Shown piece by piece: positions 34,828 to 43,134 of a DNA stretch of 64,000 nucleotides (its first letter is position 1; every line of letters starts with the position of its first letter). The notes below the pieces were generated by a model. The model saw nothing but the letters and a program-made list of their open reading frames with translations, searched no databases and was not told the origin of the DNA. Origin of the DNA: Pseudaeromonas aegiceratis (GTDB lineage: Bacteria; Pseudomonadota; Gammaproteobacteria; Enterobacterales; Aeromonadaceae); the NCBI RefSeq assembly GCF_046254905.1, contig NZ_CP158016.1, positions 1,550,001-1,614,000 on the forward strand. Direction: 5' to 3'. The translations under genes were made by a program, and so were the position numbers.

Positions 34828-35564
34828 AGACCGGCGGTCTTGGCGACGGGCGGGATGGGGCGCCTGTGCTGTTTGGCGCCTTGCGCCGAGAGTTCGAGGT
34901 ACCACAGATCCTGATCCCAATCCCCCAACACCAGGCGTTGGGCGCCGTCAGGCAAGGCATGCACGGCGGGTCTGTGGGTATGGCCGTGGATCAGCAGGCT
35001 GGCGCCTGTGTCTGTTAGCAACTGGTCGACCGCCTGGGGCGTGACGTCCATGATGGCGGCGCTTTTTAGCTGTTTGCCGTGGCGGCTGCGCCGGCGGATC
35101 TTCTGCGCCAGCTGGATGCGCCAGGCCAGGGGCAGGGCGAGGAAGAGGGCGCGTAGCCAGCGCCAGTGCACCAGGCGACGAAAGCGTTGATACGCCTTGT
35201 CGTCGGTGCATAGGGTGTCGCCATGGAGCACGACGACCCTCTGGCCATACAAATCCAGTTGGCTCTGAGTGGACAGCAGGATGAGCCCCGCCTGGCGGGC
35301 ATAGCGCTCGCCCAGCAAAAAGTCGCGATTGCCGTGCACGAAATAGAGTCGGACGCCTTGCCGATTAAGGGCCAGCAGTGCCGCGGCCACGTTGCGGTTT
35401 AGCGCGGAGGCCTCATCATCCCCGATCCAAAAATCGAACAGATCCCCCAGGATATACAGAGCCTCGGCCTGGCGGGCTTCTTCCTGCAAGAAACGCAAGA
35501 AGGCGGCGGTCAGCTCGGGTCTGTGCTCGGACAGGTGCAGGTCGGAGATAAAGAGTGTTTTCAT
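34824..35564 (-). CDS. lpxH: UDP-2,3-diacylglucosamine diphosphatase
   Basis: A 246-residue calcineurin-like phosphoesterase for lipid A synthesis: it hydrolyses UDP-2,3-diacylglucosamine to lipid X and UMP at the inner membrane. Metal motifs are FISDLHLSEH, ILGDLFDFWIGDD, FVHGNRDFLLG, VVLHGDTLCTDD and LIHGHTHRP. Length and motifs are standard. It is downstream of ppiB on the same strand with 83 bp between, where a hairpin lies, so read-through or a separate promoter is possible. Confidence 0.93.
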   Translation of the reverse strand: MKTLFISDLHLSEHRPELTAAFLRFLQEEARQAEALYILGDLFDFWIGDDEASALNRNVAAALLALNRQGVRLYFVHGNRDFLLGERYARQAGLILLSTQSQLDLYGQRVVVLHGDTLCTDDKAYQRFRRLVHWRWLRALFLALPLAWRIQLAQKIRRRSRHGKQLKSAAIMDVTPQAVDQLLTDTGASLLIHGHTHRPAVHALPDGAQRLVLGDWDQDLWYLELSAQGAKQHRRPIPPVAKTAGL

Positions 35565-35618
35565 GTCGCTGGGACAACCGGGAAAAGGCGGCAGTATAGC
35601 AGAAGGGGGCAGGGCAAT

Positions 35619-35639
35619 GGGCAGCCCTGTGGGCTGCCC
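35619..35639 (-). terminator. Hairpin between ppiB and lpxH
   Basis: GGGCAGCCC and GGGCTGCCC form a perfect 9-bp stem with a TGT loop, 9 bases after the ppiB stop. No T-run follows, so it may weaken rather than stop transcription into lpxH, or stabilise the ppiB mRNA end. Confidence 0.4.
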
Positions 35640-35647
35640 GGCATGAC

Positions 35648-36142
35648 TTAGTCGAGGCTGACGCGCTCGATGATCACCTCATCGACGGGGACGTCCTGGT
35701 GCATGCGGCCATAGCGACCCGTCTTCACCGACTTGATCTTGTTCACCACGTCCATGCCATCCACCACCTGGCCGAACACGCAGTAGCCCCAGCCCTGGGT
35801 GGTTTCGGACTTGAAGTCCAGGAAGTCGTTGTCGGAGACGTTGATGAAGAATTGGGCCGTGGCGGAATGGGGGTCCATGGTGCGGGCCATGGCAATGGTG
35901 CCGGTCTTGTTGGACAGGCCGTTGCTGGCTTCGTTCTGGATGGGAGCCCTGGTTTCCTTTTCCTCGAAACCTGAGAGGTAACCACCGCCTTGGATCATGA
36001 AGCCATCAATGACACGGTGAAACAGGGTGCCATCGTAGTGGCCGTCCCGGCAATATTGCTCGAAGTTGGCGGCCGAGATGGGCGCCTTGTCGGCAAACAG
36101 TTCCAACTTGATGTCACCATGGTTGGTGTGCAGTGTGATCAT
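35648..36142 (-). CDS. ppiB: Peptidyl-prolyl cis-trans isomerase B (cytoplasmic cyclophilin)
   Basis: The 164-residue protein is PpiB, starting MITLHTNHGDIKLELF. The cyclophilin core FHRVIDGFMIQGGG, the SATAQFFINVSDNDFLD segment and GYCVFGQVVDGMDVV follow. No signal peptide is present, which marks the cytoplasmic form. It is paired with lpxH and close to cysS, an order shared with E. coli. Confidence 0.94.
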   Translation of the reverse strand: MITLHTNHGDIKLELFADKAPISAANFEQYCRDGHYDGTLFHRVIDGFMIQGGGYLSGFEEKETRAPIQNEASNGLSNKTGTIAMARTMDPHSATAQFFINVSDNDFLDFKSETTQGWGYCVFGQVVDGMDVVNKIKSVKTGRYGRMHQDVPVDEVIIERVSLD

Positions 36143-36197
36143 ATTCGTTCCTTGTCACCTATAGGGGTAGGGCTAACCGGCTGCGGCCCGTAGCGTC

Positions 36198-36213
36198 GTT
36201 TCCAAGTGGAAAC
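36198..36213. promoter_or_regulatory. Inverted repeat between ppiB and the 60-aa gene
   Basis: GTTTCC-AAGT-GGAAAC lies in the 200-bp divergent gap and could be an operator. Farther right, TTAACA (36281-36286) and TATACT (36302-36307) form a rightward promoter with a short 15-bp spacer. Nothing else was recognised in this gap. Confidence 0.3.
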
Positions 36214-36342
36214 TGCCGCGCCGCAGCGGTTGGGCGACAGTCTAGCACGATCGTTTGCAGGGGAGAATGGCGTGATCCAGTTAACAATTTCAGCGCGCGG
36301 CTATACTCAATCAGTGGTTGGCGATTTTGCAGGAGGTGCCCC

Positions 36343-36525
36343 ATGCAGACAGTAGACCTCATCGAATTGCCCATCGGCTACATGCACGATCACTGCGATA
36401 ACTGGGAGGGATTGTGTGATGACCTAGGCATCTCATCCGACTGCCTGGTCTATGGCTACTACGAGCCTGACGACCGCATCAAGATCGATCTGGCGGTGGC
36501 TCGTCGCCACGGCCTGGTGCAATAA
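36343..36525 (+). CDS. Small hypothetical protein (60 aa)
   Basis: A 60-residue acidic protein (starts MQTVDLIELPIGYMHDHCDNW) with no membrane segment and two cysteines near the middle (HDHCDN, EGLCDD), plus SSDC. GCAGGAGGTG precedes the ATG at good spacing, which makes it a real gene. No domain is recognised. It is 110 bp upstream of cysS. Confidence 0.6.
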   Translation: MQTVDLIELPIGYMHDHCDNWEGLCDDLGISSDCLVYGYYEPDDRIKIDLAVARRHGLVQ

Positions 36526-36567
36526 CCCGCGCAGATTGCCGGCCCTGTGCCGGTAGTCTTATGCCTC

Positions 36568-36596
36568 TCGTCATGGCCCGCCCGAGTCGCTAGAAT
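36568..36596 (+). promoter_or_regulatory. Probable cysS promoter
   Basis: TCGTCA (36568-36573) and TAGAAT (36591-36596) are 17 bp apart, 40 bp before the cysS ATG. Confidence 0.4.
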
Positions 36597-36635
36597 AGCC
36601 CATTGCATTCATTGGTTATCGACACAGGGTTCGTC

Positions 36636-38012
36636 ATGCTCAAGATCTACAACTCCCTCACCCGGCAAAAAGAAGAATTTGTTCCCATCCAGCCTGGCAA
36701 GGTGGGCATGTATGTCTGCGGCGTGACCATCTACGATCTCTGCCACATAGGTCATGGCCGCACCTTCGTGGCCTTCGACGTGGTGGTCCGCTACCTCCGC
36801 TATCTGGGTTATGACCTGACCTTCGTCCGCAACATCACGGATGTGGACGACAAGATCATCAAGCGTGCCGCCGAAAATCACGAAAGCTGCGATGCCCTGA
36901 CCGAGCGATTGATCGGTGACATGCACGCCGACTTCGACGCCCTGAACCTGCTGCGGCCGGATATCGAACCCAGGGCTACGGCCCATATCCAGGAGATCAT
37001 CGATCTGGTGCAGCAGCTGCTGGACAACGGCAACGCCTATGTGGCGGCCGACGGCGACGTGCTCTTCGCCATCGACAGCTTCCCCGCCTATGGCCGCCTC
37101 TCCGGCCAGGATCTGGAGCAGTTGCAGGCCGGCGCCCGGGTCAGCGTGGACGAGGCCAAGCGCAACCCCATGGACTTCGTGTTGTGGAAAATGTCCAAAC
37201 CCGGCGAGCCCACCTGGGAATCCCCCTGGGGACCGGGCCGCCCCGGCTGGCACATCGAGTGCTCCGCCATGAACTCCAAGCACCTGGGCACCCATTTCGA
37301 CATCCATGGCGGCGGCTCGGATCTCATGTTCCCGCACCATGAGAACGAGGTGGCCCAGAGCTGCTGCGCCCACCACACCCCCTACGTCAACACTTGGATG
37401 CACTCCGGCATGGTGATGGTGGATAGGGAGAAGATGTCCAAGTCCCTGGGCAACTTCTTCACCATCCGGGATGTGCTGAAAGTCTACGACGCCGAGACGG
37501 TGCGTTACTTCCTGATGTCCGGCCACTATCGCAGCCAGCTGAACTATTCCGACGAAAACCTCAACCAGGCCCGGGCCGGACTGGAGCGCCTCTACACCGC
37601 CTTGCGGGGTCTGCCTTTGGTGGACGCTGCCGGTGGCGAGGAGCTGGTCGGCCGCTTCGAGGCGGCGATGGACGATGACTTCAACACCCCGGAAGCCTAT
37701 TCGGTGCTGTTTGATCTGGCGCGGGAGGTCAACCGTTTGAAGCCGGTGGACGAGCCGGCCGCCGCGGCCCTGGCCGCCCGGTTGCGCGCCCTGGGGGCCG
37801 TGCTGGGTATATTGCAGCAGGATCCCGAGCGCTTCCTCCAGGCCGGTGACGACGACAACGAGGTGGCCGAGATCGAGGCCCTGATCAAGGCGCGCAACGA
37901 TGCCCGCGCCGCCAAGGACTGGCCGGCGGCCGATGCCGCCCGCAATGCCCTCACCGCCAAGGGCATATTGCTGGAAGACGGCCCCTCCGGTACCAGCTGG
38001 CGCCGTAAGTAA
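36636..38012 (+). CDS. cysS: Cysteinyl-tRNA synthetase
   Basis: The 458-residue class I synthetase charges tRNA-Cys. Evidence is GVTIYDLCHIGHGR (HIGH motif, with a zinc cysteine just before), WHIECSAMN, HHENEVAQS and the KMSKSLGNF loop. The C-terminal tail (LLEDGPSGTSWRRK) is typical. The start is ATG 36636, since the family begins MLKIYNSLTRQKE. A rho-independent terminator follows. Confidence 0.96.
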   Translation: MLKIYNSLTRQKEEFVPIQPGKVGMYVCGVTIYDLCHIGHGRTFVAFDVVVRYLRYLGYDLTFVRNITDVDDKIIKRAAENHESCDALTERLIGDMHADFDALNLLRPDIEPRATAHIQEIIDLVQQLLDNGNAYVAADGDVLFAIDSFPAYGRLSGQDLEQLQAGARVSVDEAKRNPMDFVLWKMSKPGEPTWESPWGPGRPGWHIECSAMNSKHLGTHFDIHGGGSDLMFPHHENEVAQSCCAHHTPYVNTWMHSGMVMVDREKMSKSLGNFFTIRDVLKVYDAETVRYFLMSGHYRSQLNYSDENLNQARAGLERLYTALRGLPLVDAAGGEELVGRFEAAMDDDFNTPEAYSVLFDLAREVNRLKPVDEPAAAALAARLRALGAVLGILQQDPERFLQAGDDDNEVAEIEALIKARNDARAAKDWPAADAARNALTAKGILLEDGPSGTSWRRK

Positions 38013-38027
38013 GCCACACTGCTGCCA

Positions 38028-38053
38028 AGCCCCGCGATGCGGGGCTTTTTTTT
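38028..38053 (+). terminator. cysS terminator
   Basis: AGCCCCGC (38028-38035) pairs with GCGGGGCT (38039-38046) around a GAT loop and runs into a T-tract ending at 38053. Confidence 0.92.
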
Positions 38054-38123
38054 GTCCGCCTGCCGGTTAAGGGACGGGACGAGAAAGGGTGCCAATCGCG
38101 GTGCATGAGTAAATAAGTTGTGT

Positions 38124-38140
38124 CTTAAGTTCATCTTAAT
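38124..38140 (+). promoter_or_regulatory. PmrA/QseB-type response regulator box
   Basis: CTTAAG-TTCAT-CTTAAT fits the direct-repeat pattern YTTAAK-N5-YTTAAK of OmpR-family regulators of the PmrA/QseB group. It lies 46 bp upstream of the first gene of an operon that ends with just such a regulator and kinase. A weak -10 (TAGCCT) is at 38151-38156. Confidence 0.6.
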
Positions 38141-38186
38141 CTTGACCGTCTAGCCTGAGGATCATGCTGCAACCTCAGGAGCTTGT

Positions 38187-38843
38187 ATGGAACCTGCCTT
38201 GCTATCCGCTCAACCTAGCCGTCAGCAACTGGCCCAGCTGCAGTTTGCGCTGCAGCGGCCCGATGCGGCCTTGACTCAGTTTGTCGCCGAACGCTTTGCT
38301 GCGGTGCACGGGGCGCGGGTGGACGCCCTGATGCCCTGGCAGGCGGTGTTGCGGCGGGCCGATGGTCAACTGCTGGCCAGCGTCGGCTTGCGCCTGGCCG
38401 GCCGTGAGCCGCTGTTTCTGGAGCAGTACCTGGACTATCCCATCGAACAGCAGCTGGCCGCCCAGCTACAACTGCCGGTGGACCGGGCCGCCATCCTGGA
38501 GCTGGGTAACCTGGCCTCCTGCGGCGGCATGGCCCGGCTGCTCATTCTCCTCATGGTGCGTTATCTCAACCAGCAGCAGTTTCGCTATGTGAGCTTTACC
38601 GCCACCACCCAGGTGCAGGGGCTGTTTGAACAGTTGGGGCTGGCACCGCTCACCCTGGCCAGTGCCCAGGCTCAAAGGGTCAGGGATCCCGACTGTTGGG
38701 GCCGCTATTACGACCACAGTCCCATGGTGTTGGCGGGCAGCATCACCCAGGGCTGGCAGCGGCTGCAGGCCAGCGGCCTGGCGTCCAGGCTGGACGGATT
38801 GCCCGATTGTGGGCTGGATCTGGCGCAGGAGGCCGGTGCATGA
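38187..38843 (+). CDS. Thermostable-hemolysin-family protein
   Basis: A 218-residue protein matching the thermostable hemolysin (delta-VPH) family, PF12261: QFVAERFAAVHGARVDALMPWQAVLRRADG, FLEQYLDYPIEQQL, ILELGNLASCGGMARLLILLM and FTATTQVQGLFEQLGLAP. The family is related to GNAT-type acyltransferases, and the layout here (strand, helix, FEQLGL-like end) fits that better than a pore-forming toxin. No signal peptide is visible. It is the first gene of a tightly overlapping seven-gene unit. Its real activity may be N- or O-acyl transfer (inference). Confidence 0.8.
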   Translation: MEPALLSAQPSRQQLAQLQFALQRPDAALTQFVAERFAAVHGARVDALMPWQAVLRRADGQLLASVGLRLAGREPLFLEQYLDYPIEQQLAAQLQLPVDRAAILELGNLASCGGMARLLILLMVRYLNQQQFRYVSFTATTQVQGLFEQLGLAPLTLASAQAQRVRDPDCWGRYYDHSPMVLAGSITQGWQRLQASGLASRLDGLPDCGLDLAQEAGA

Positions 38844-40303
38844 GGGCCCTGTGGCAGCAATTGGCCCGCTGGGCCGAGGAAGGGCCCCAGGCGCCGGCTC
38901 TGCTCAGCCCCCGGGGCAGCCTGGATTACGCCGGACTCTGGCAGGCCGTGGAGGAAGGTGCCGAACGCTGCCGGGCCATCGCCCAGCCGGGGCGGCCCCT
39001 GGCGCTGGCCGGTGACAATTCCCTGGGCTGGGTGCTGGCGGATCTGGCCTGTGCCCGGGCTCAGGTGCCCTGTGTGCCTGTGCCGCCGTTTTTTAGCCCG
39101 CAGCAGAGGGACCACCTGCTGCGCGACAGCGGGGCCAGCGGCCTGCTGCTGGCCGACGGCCGGCACTGGCAGCATCAGCCCTTGCCGCCGACCCCCGAGC
39201 CCGCCTTGCCGGTAGGTTGCCTCAAGGTGACCTACACCTCGGGGACCACGGGGCAGCCCAAGGGCATCTGCCTGGGGGGCGAGCAGCTGCTGGCCACCAC
39301 CCAGGCCCTGGCCAGGCGCCTCGGGCAGATCCCGGGTAAGCGCCACCTGTGCACCATGCCCTTGGCTGTGCTGCTTGAGAACCTGGCAGGGGTCTATCTG
39401 CCGCTGCTGCTGGGCCGCGAGGTGCGGTTGCAACCCCTAGCCAGTCTGGGGCTAGGGGATCTGGCGCGGCCGGATCCCGCCGCCTTTGTCGGCGCCCTGG
39501 CGACGTCAGGCGCCGATAGCCTGATCCTGCTGCCCGCCACCCTAGGCTGGCTGGTGGCCGGGGTGGAGGCTAACCCTGAGCTGGCCGCGCCCTGGTCCCT
39601 GCTGGCGGTGGGGGGCGGCAAGAGCAGCGTGCAGTTGCTGGCGCGGGCCCGTCGTCTGGGGCTGCCGGTATGTGAAGGCTATGGCCTCTCCGAGGTGGCG
39701 TCCGTGGTGGCCTTGGGTGATCCTCTGGCGCCTGTGCTGGGTTCGGTGGGCCGGCCGCTGGAACATCTGGCGGTAAAGATTGCCGAGGATGGGGAGATCT
39801 GGCTGGGCGGCAATGGCCACCTGGGGATCTTGGGTGAGCTCGACTCGGCTGCGCCCTTCTGGCAGGCCAGCGGCGATCTGGGCCACTGGGATGCCGAAGG
39901 CAACCTGCAGGTGCAGGGGCGTAAAAAGTCGACCCTGGTGACCGATCTTGGCCGCAATGTCAGCCCCGAATGGCTGGAGGCCGAGCTGTGTGCCGTGCCC
40001 GGCGTGCTGCAGGCCTGGGTCTATGGCGATGAAGCCACCGGCATCCAGGCCTTGCTGTTCGCGCCCCGTTGGGCGGCCACCCCGGACGCGCTGGCTGAGC
40101 GGCTGCAAGCCTGCATGGCAGCGCTACCCGGTTATGCCCGGCTGCAGGGCTGGCGGCTGACCGATACCCCGTTTTCCACGGCCCTGGGCGAGCTCACCAG
40201 CAACGGTCGCCTGCGCCGAAACACCCTCTATCACACCCGTTTAGATCATCACCGCCAGGGCGCCGCCGACGAGACACGCCTGAGCGCAAAGGAGAACCTA
40301 TGA
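38840..40303 (+). CDS. AMP-dependent synthetase/ligase
   Basis: The 487-residue adenylate-forming enzyme has the P-loop-like YTSGTTGQPKGICLGG, CEGYGLSEVASVVALG (A5-type) and ASGDLGHWDAEGNLQVQGRKKS (A7/A8). It should activate a carboxylic acid, probably a fatty acid, as acyl-AMP and then acyl-thioester. It is shorter than typical FadD enzymes, mainly in the C-terminal domain. The ATG at 38840 overlaps the hemolysin-family stop, and its own end overlaps the next gene by 4 bp. Confidence 0.82.
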   Translation: MRALWQQLARWAEEGPQAPALLSPRGSLDYAGLWQAVEEGAERCRAIAQPGRPLALAGDNSLGWVLADLACARAQVPCVPVPPFFSPQQRDHLLRDSGASGLLLADGRHWQHQPLPPTPEPALPVGCLKVTYTSGTTGQPKGICLGGEQLLATTQALARRLGQIPGKRHLCTMPLAVLLENLAGVYLPLLLGREVRLQPLASLGLGDLARPDPAAFVGALATSGADSLILLPATLGWLVAGVEANPELAAPWSLLAVGGGKSSVQLLARARRLGLPVCEGYGLSEVASVVALGDPLAPVLGSVGRPLEHLAVKIAEDGEIWLGGNGHLGILGELDSAAPFWQASGDLGHWDAEGNLQVQGRKKSTLVTDLGRNVSPEWLEAELCAVPGVLQAWVYGDEATGIQALLFAPRWAATPDALAERLQACMAALPGYARLQGWRLTDTPFSTALGELTSNGRLRRNTLYHTRLDHHRQGAADETRLSAKENL

Positions 40304-40968
40304 GTTTTTACGCCCAACTGCTCAACGATACCCGGGCCGAGCGGGAGTACCTGCTCAGTGCGCCGGCCATCCTGGCCTGCCAGCGGGGGGAGATCACCTT
40401 GCCCCGTTACCTGGCCTTTCTCACCCAGGCCTACTATCACGTGCGCCAGACGGTACCGCTGTTGATGGCCTGTGGCAGCCGGCTGGATGAACGGCATCGC
40501 TGGCTGTTTGATGCCATCACCGAATACATAGAGGAGGAGCGGGGGCATGACCGCTGGATCCTGAGTGACATTGCCCAGGCCGGTGGCGATGCGGCGGCGG
40601 TGGCGTCTGGGATGCCGGCCCTGGCCACCGAGCTGATGGTCAGCTATGCCTGGGACAGCATACAGCGGGGCAATCCGGTCTCCTTCTTCGGCATGGTGTT
40701 GGTGCTCGAAGGCACCAGCGTCAATCTGGCCACCGCCATGGGCCAGCTCATTCAGCGCACCCTGGGGTTGCCGGATTCGGCCATGAGTTACCTCTATTCC
40801 CACGGCAGTCTGGATCAGGACCACATTCGCTTCTTCGAAACCTTGATGGATCGGCTTGACTCACCGAGCGATCAGGCGGCGGTCACCCACATGGCGCGGG
40901 TCATGTACCGCCTGTATGGCGATGTGTTCCGCTCATTGCCCATGGAGGCCATGGCAGATGCAGCCTGA
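40300..40968 (+). CDS. Haem-oxygenase-like iron-containing redox enzyme
   Basis: A 222-residue all-helical protein of the TenA/PqqC-like fold (PF14518 type). Candidate metal ligands are in ITEYIEEERGHDRWIL, VLVLEGTSVNLA and YSHGSLDQDHIRFFE, a pattern close to haem-oxygenase-like diiron oxidases/oxygenases. Related enzymes cleave or desaturate fatty-acid-derived substrates, for example UndA. It lies between an acyl-activating ligase and an SDR, so an acyl substrate is plausible. The precise reaction is unknown. Confidence 0.73.
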   Translation: MSFYAQLLNDTRAEREYLLSAPAILACQRGEITLPRYLAFLTQAYYHVRQTVPLLMACGSRLDERHRWLFDAITEYIEEERGHDRWILSDIAQAGGDAAAVASGMPALATELMVSYAWDSIQRGNPVSFFGMVLVLEGTSVNLATAMGQLIQRTLGLPDSAMSYLYSHGSLDQDHIRFFETLMDRLDSPSDQAAVTHMARVMYRLYGDVFRSLPMEAMADAA

Positions 40969-41791
40969 GCGTCAATCTTGGGCCCTGGTGACTGGAGCCA
41001 GCGGTGGTATCGGCCGCGCCCTCTGTGACCGTCTGTTGCAGGCCGGCTGGCCCCTGCTGATGGTGGCGCGGCGCACTGGGCCGCTGGCGGTCCAACTGCG
41101 GGAATTGCAGTCCGCCTATCCCGACGGCCAGGTGGCGATGCTGGCGCTGGATCTGGCGGGGGAGGCGGCGGCCAGCATACTGGCCGACTGGTGCCAGGTG
41201 CGGGATCTGCATCTGGGACTGCTGGTGAACGCGGCGGGCGTACAAGCCTTTGCGCCACTTAGCGAGCAGACGGAGCGCGCCATACTGGCGCAGATCCAGC
41301 TCAATCTGCTGGCGCCTATTCGGCTGACCCGAGCCCTGTTGCCCTTCATGGATGGCCAGAGTCAAGTGGTGAACCTCGGCTCCACCTTCGGCGATATCGG
41401 CTATCCGGGCTTTAGCGTCTACTGTGCCAGCAAGGCGGGCTTACACCAGTTCAGCCAGGCCTTGGGTCGCGAGCTGGGGCCGGATGGGCCGCGGATCTGC
41501 CTGCTGGCCCCCCGGGCCACGGATACGGATCTCAACGCTGGCGGCGTGGCGGCGCTCAACCGTGCCATGGGCAACGGGGTGGATAGCCCTCAGCAGGTGG
41601 CACAGGCCCTGATGGCGCTGCTTAAGGGGGGCCGGCGGCGTTACCTGGGGGGGCCTGAACGCCTCTATGTGCTGCTCAACCGCCTGTTCCCCGGCCTGCT
41701 GGACCGCGTATTGGGCGGCCAGCGGAAAAAGATACTGCAGTTTTGCCGCGCGGACACTCCCGCGGACACACTCAAGGAGCCACAGTCATGA
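40958..41791 (+). CDS. Short-chain dehydrogenase/reductase
   Basis: The 277-residue SDR begins SWALVTGASGGIGRALCD (NAD(P)-binding TGxxxGIG). NAAG, the catalytic serine in VNLGSTFGD and the YxxxK pair in VYCASKAGL follow. The start at 40958 overlaps the previous gene by 11 bp. The C-terminal 50 residues are hydrophobic and basic (RLYVLLNRLFPGLLDRVLG), which suggests loose membrane contact and a lipid-like substrate. Confidence 0.85.
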   Translation: MQPERQSWALVTGASGGIGRALCDRLLQAGWPLLMVARRTGPLAVQLRELQSAYPDGQVAMLALDLAGEAAASILADWCQVRDLHLGLLVNAAGVQAFAPLSEQTERAILAQIQLNLLAPIRLTRALLPFMDGQSQVVNLGSTFGDIGYPGFSVYCASKAGLHQFSQALGRELGPDGPRICLLAPRATDTDLNAGGVAALNRAMGNGVDSPQQVAQALMALLKGGRRRYLGGPERLYVLLNRLFPGLLDRVLGGQRKKILQFCRADTPADTLKEPQS

Positions 41792-42426
41792 CACAGTTTC
41801 GCACCTGGATGTCGCTGGCCAGTCTTGCCAGCCTGTTACTCTCGGCCAGCGCGTTGGCGGGCGAGCTTGATTACCAGCAGTTCTCTGCTCGCTGGGCTCA
41901 GGCCAACTATCAGCAAAGTGGCGATGCCAAGGAGGCGGCCCTGGCCAAGCTCAGCGATGAGGTCCGGTCCGCCAGTGCTGCCGCGCCGGCTGATCTGGCA
42001 TTGAAGACCTGGGCCGGCATCATCATCGGCAGCTATGCCGGGGCCAAGGGGGGCCTGGGGGCCTTGGGGTTGGCCAAGGAGGCCAAGGCGGACTATGAGG
42101 CGGTGATCGCTCAGGATCCGGCCACATTGCAAGGGTCGGCGCTCACCTCGCTGGGCGTGCTGTATTACAAGGTGCCGGGGTGGCCGCTGGGCTTTGGTGA
42201 TGACAAGAAGGCGGCTCAGTTGCTCACCCAGGGGCTCAAGTACAATCCCCATGGCATCGACAGCAACTATTTTTATGCCGATTTTCTGGCGAGCCAGGGC
42301 AACAAGCAGCAGGCGCTGGCCTTCTTGGACAAGGCGCTCAAGGCGGCGCCTCGCCCCGGGCGGGAGTTGGCCGATACCGGTCGGCACAAGGAGATCCAGG
42401 CGTTACAACAACGGCTGCAGCAGTGA
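41788..42426 (+). CDS. Exported TPR-like protein
   Basis: A 212-residue protein with signal peptide (SLASLASLLLSASALA) and a helical body. SGDAKEAALAKLSDEVRSA and AKEAKADYEAVIAQDP, with the later AAQLLTQGLKYNPHGIDSNYFYADFLASQGNKQQALAFLDKALKAAP, resemble tetratricopeptide repeats. It is probably periplasmic. AAGGAG precedes the ATG at 41788, which overlaps the SDR stop. Its place before the two-component genes hints at a sensory or envelope role. No family name is certain. Confidence 0.7.
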   Translation: MTQFRTWMSLASLASLLLSASALAGELDYQQFSARWAQANYQQSGDAKEAALAKLSDEVRSASAAAPADLALKTWAGIIIGSYAGAKGGLGALGLAKEAKADYEAVIAQDPATLQGSALTSLGVLYYKVPGWPLGFGDDKKAAQLLTQGLKYNPHGIDSNYFYADFLASQGNKQQALAFLDKALKAAPRPGRELADTGRHKEIQALQQRLQQ

Positions 42427-42465
42427 TAGGATGCCAACAGCACTGTGACGAAGGGATATGGCTGG

Positions 42466-43134
42466 ATGAAAATCCTGGTGGTGGAAGACGATGAGCTGTT
42501 GCGACAAGGCCTGCTGAAGGCCTTGCAACAGGAGCAATACAGCTGCGATGCGGTGGCCAGCCTGGCCGAGGCCGAGGCCCATGTGGGGGTGACCCAGTAT
42601 GGCCTGGTGCTGCTGGATCTGGGGCTGCCGGATGGGGATGGTCTGACTCTGCTCAGGCGTTGGCGCCGGCAGGGGCAGGCCATGCCGGTTCTGATCCTGA
42701 CGGCCCGGGATACCCTGGATGAGAAGATCCAGGGGCTGGATCTGGGTGCGGATGACTATATGGTCAAACCCTTCGCCTTGGCGGAGCTGCAGGCCCGGGT
42801 CCGGGCCTTGCTGCGCCGGGATCATGGTCAGGCCAGCAATCGTCTGGAGTGTGGTGACCTCTGCCTGGATCTGGATGACAAGCTGGTGACCCTGGATGGC
42901 GCCCCCGTGGTGTTGACCCGCCGTGAGTTTGCCCTGCTGCGGCGCCTGGCCATGGCTGCCGGCAAGACGGTGAACCGGGAGCGGCTGCAAGAGGATTTGT
43001 ACGACTGGCAGGACGACATCGGCTCCAATACCCTGGAGGTGCACATTCATCACCTGCGGCGCAAGCTGGGGGCCGAGCGGATCAGCACGGTGCGGGGCGA
43101 GGGATACCGGCTGGAGAAGGAGATCACGTCTTGA
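42466..43134 (+). CDS. OmpR-family response regulator (QseB/PmrA-like)
   Basis: The 222-residue regulator has a receiver domain (EDD at 8-9, phospho-acceptor Asp51 in LLDLGLPDGDG, lysine in MVKPF). A winged-helix DNA-binding domain follows (LTRREFALLRRLAMAAGKTVNRERL, SNTLEVHIHHLRRKLG). The sequence is closest in style to QseB, PmrA and BasR. A matching direct-repeat box lies at the head of the operon (38124-38140), so autoregulation is likely. It overlaps the kinase gene by one base. Confidence 0.87.
   Translation: MKILVVEDDELLRQGLLKALQQEQYSCDAVASLAEAEAHVGVTQYGLVLLDLGLPDGDGLTLLRRWRRQGQAMPVLILTARDTLDEKIQGLDLGADDYMVKPFALAELQARVRALLRRDHGQASNRLECGDLCLDLDDKLVTLDGAPVVLTRREFALLRRLAMAAGKTVNRERLQEDLYDWQDDIGSNTLEVHIHHLRRKLGAERISTVRGEGYRLEKEITS

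Noticed and set aside
38187..38843. Hemolysin-family gene taken at face value as a secreted pore-forming toxin
   Set aside because: No signal peptide or pore-like segment is seen, and the operon partners are metabolic enzymes.
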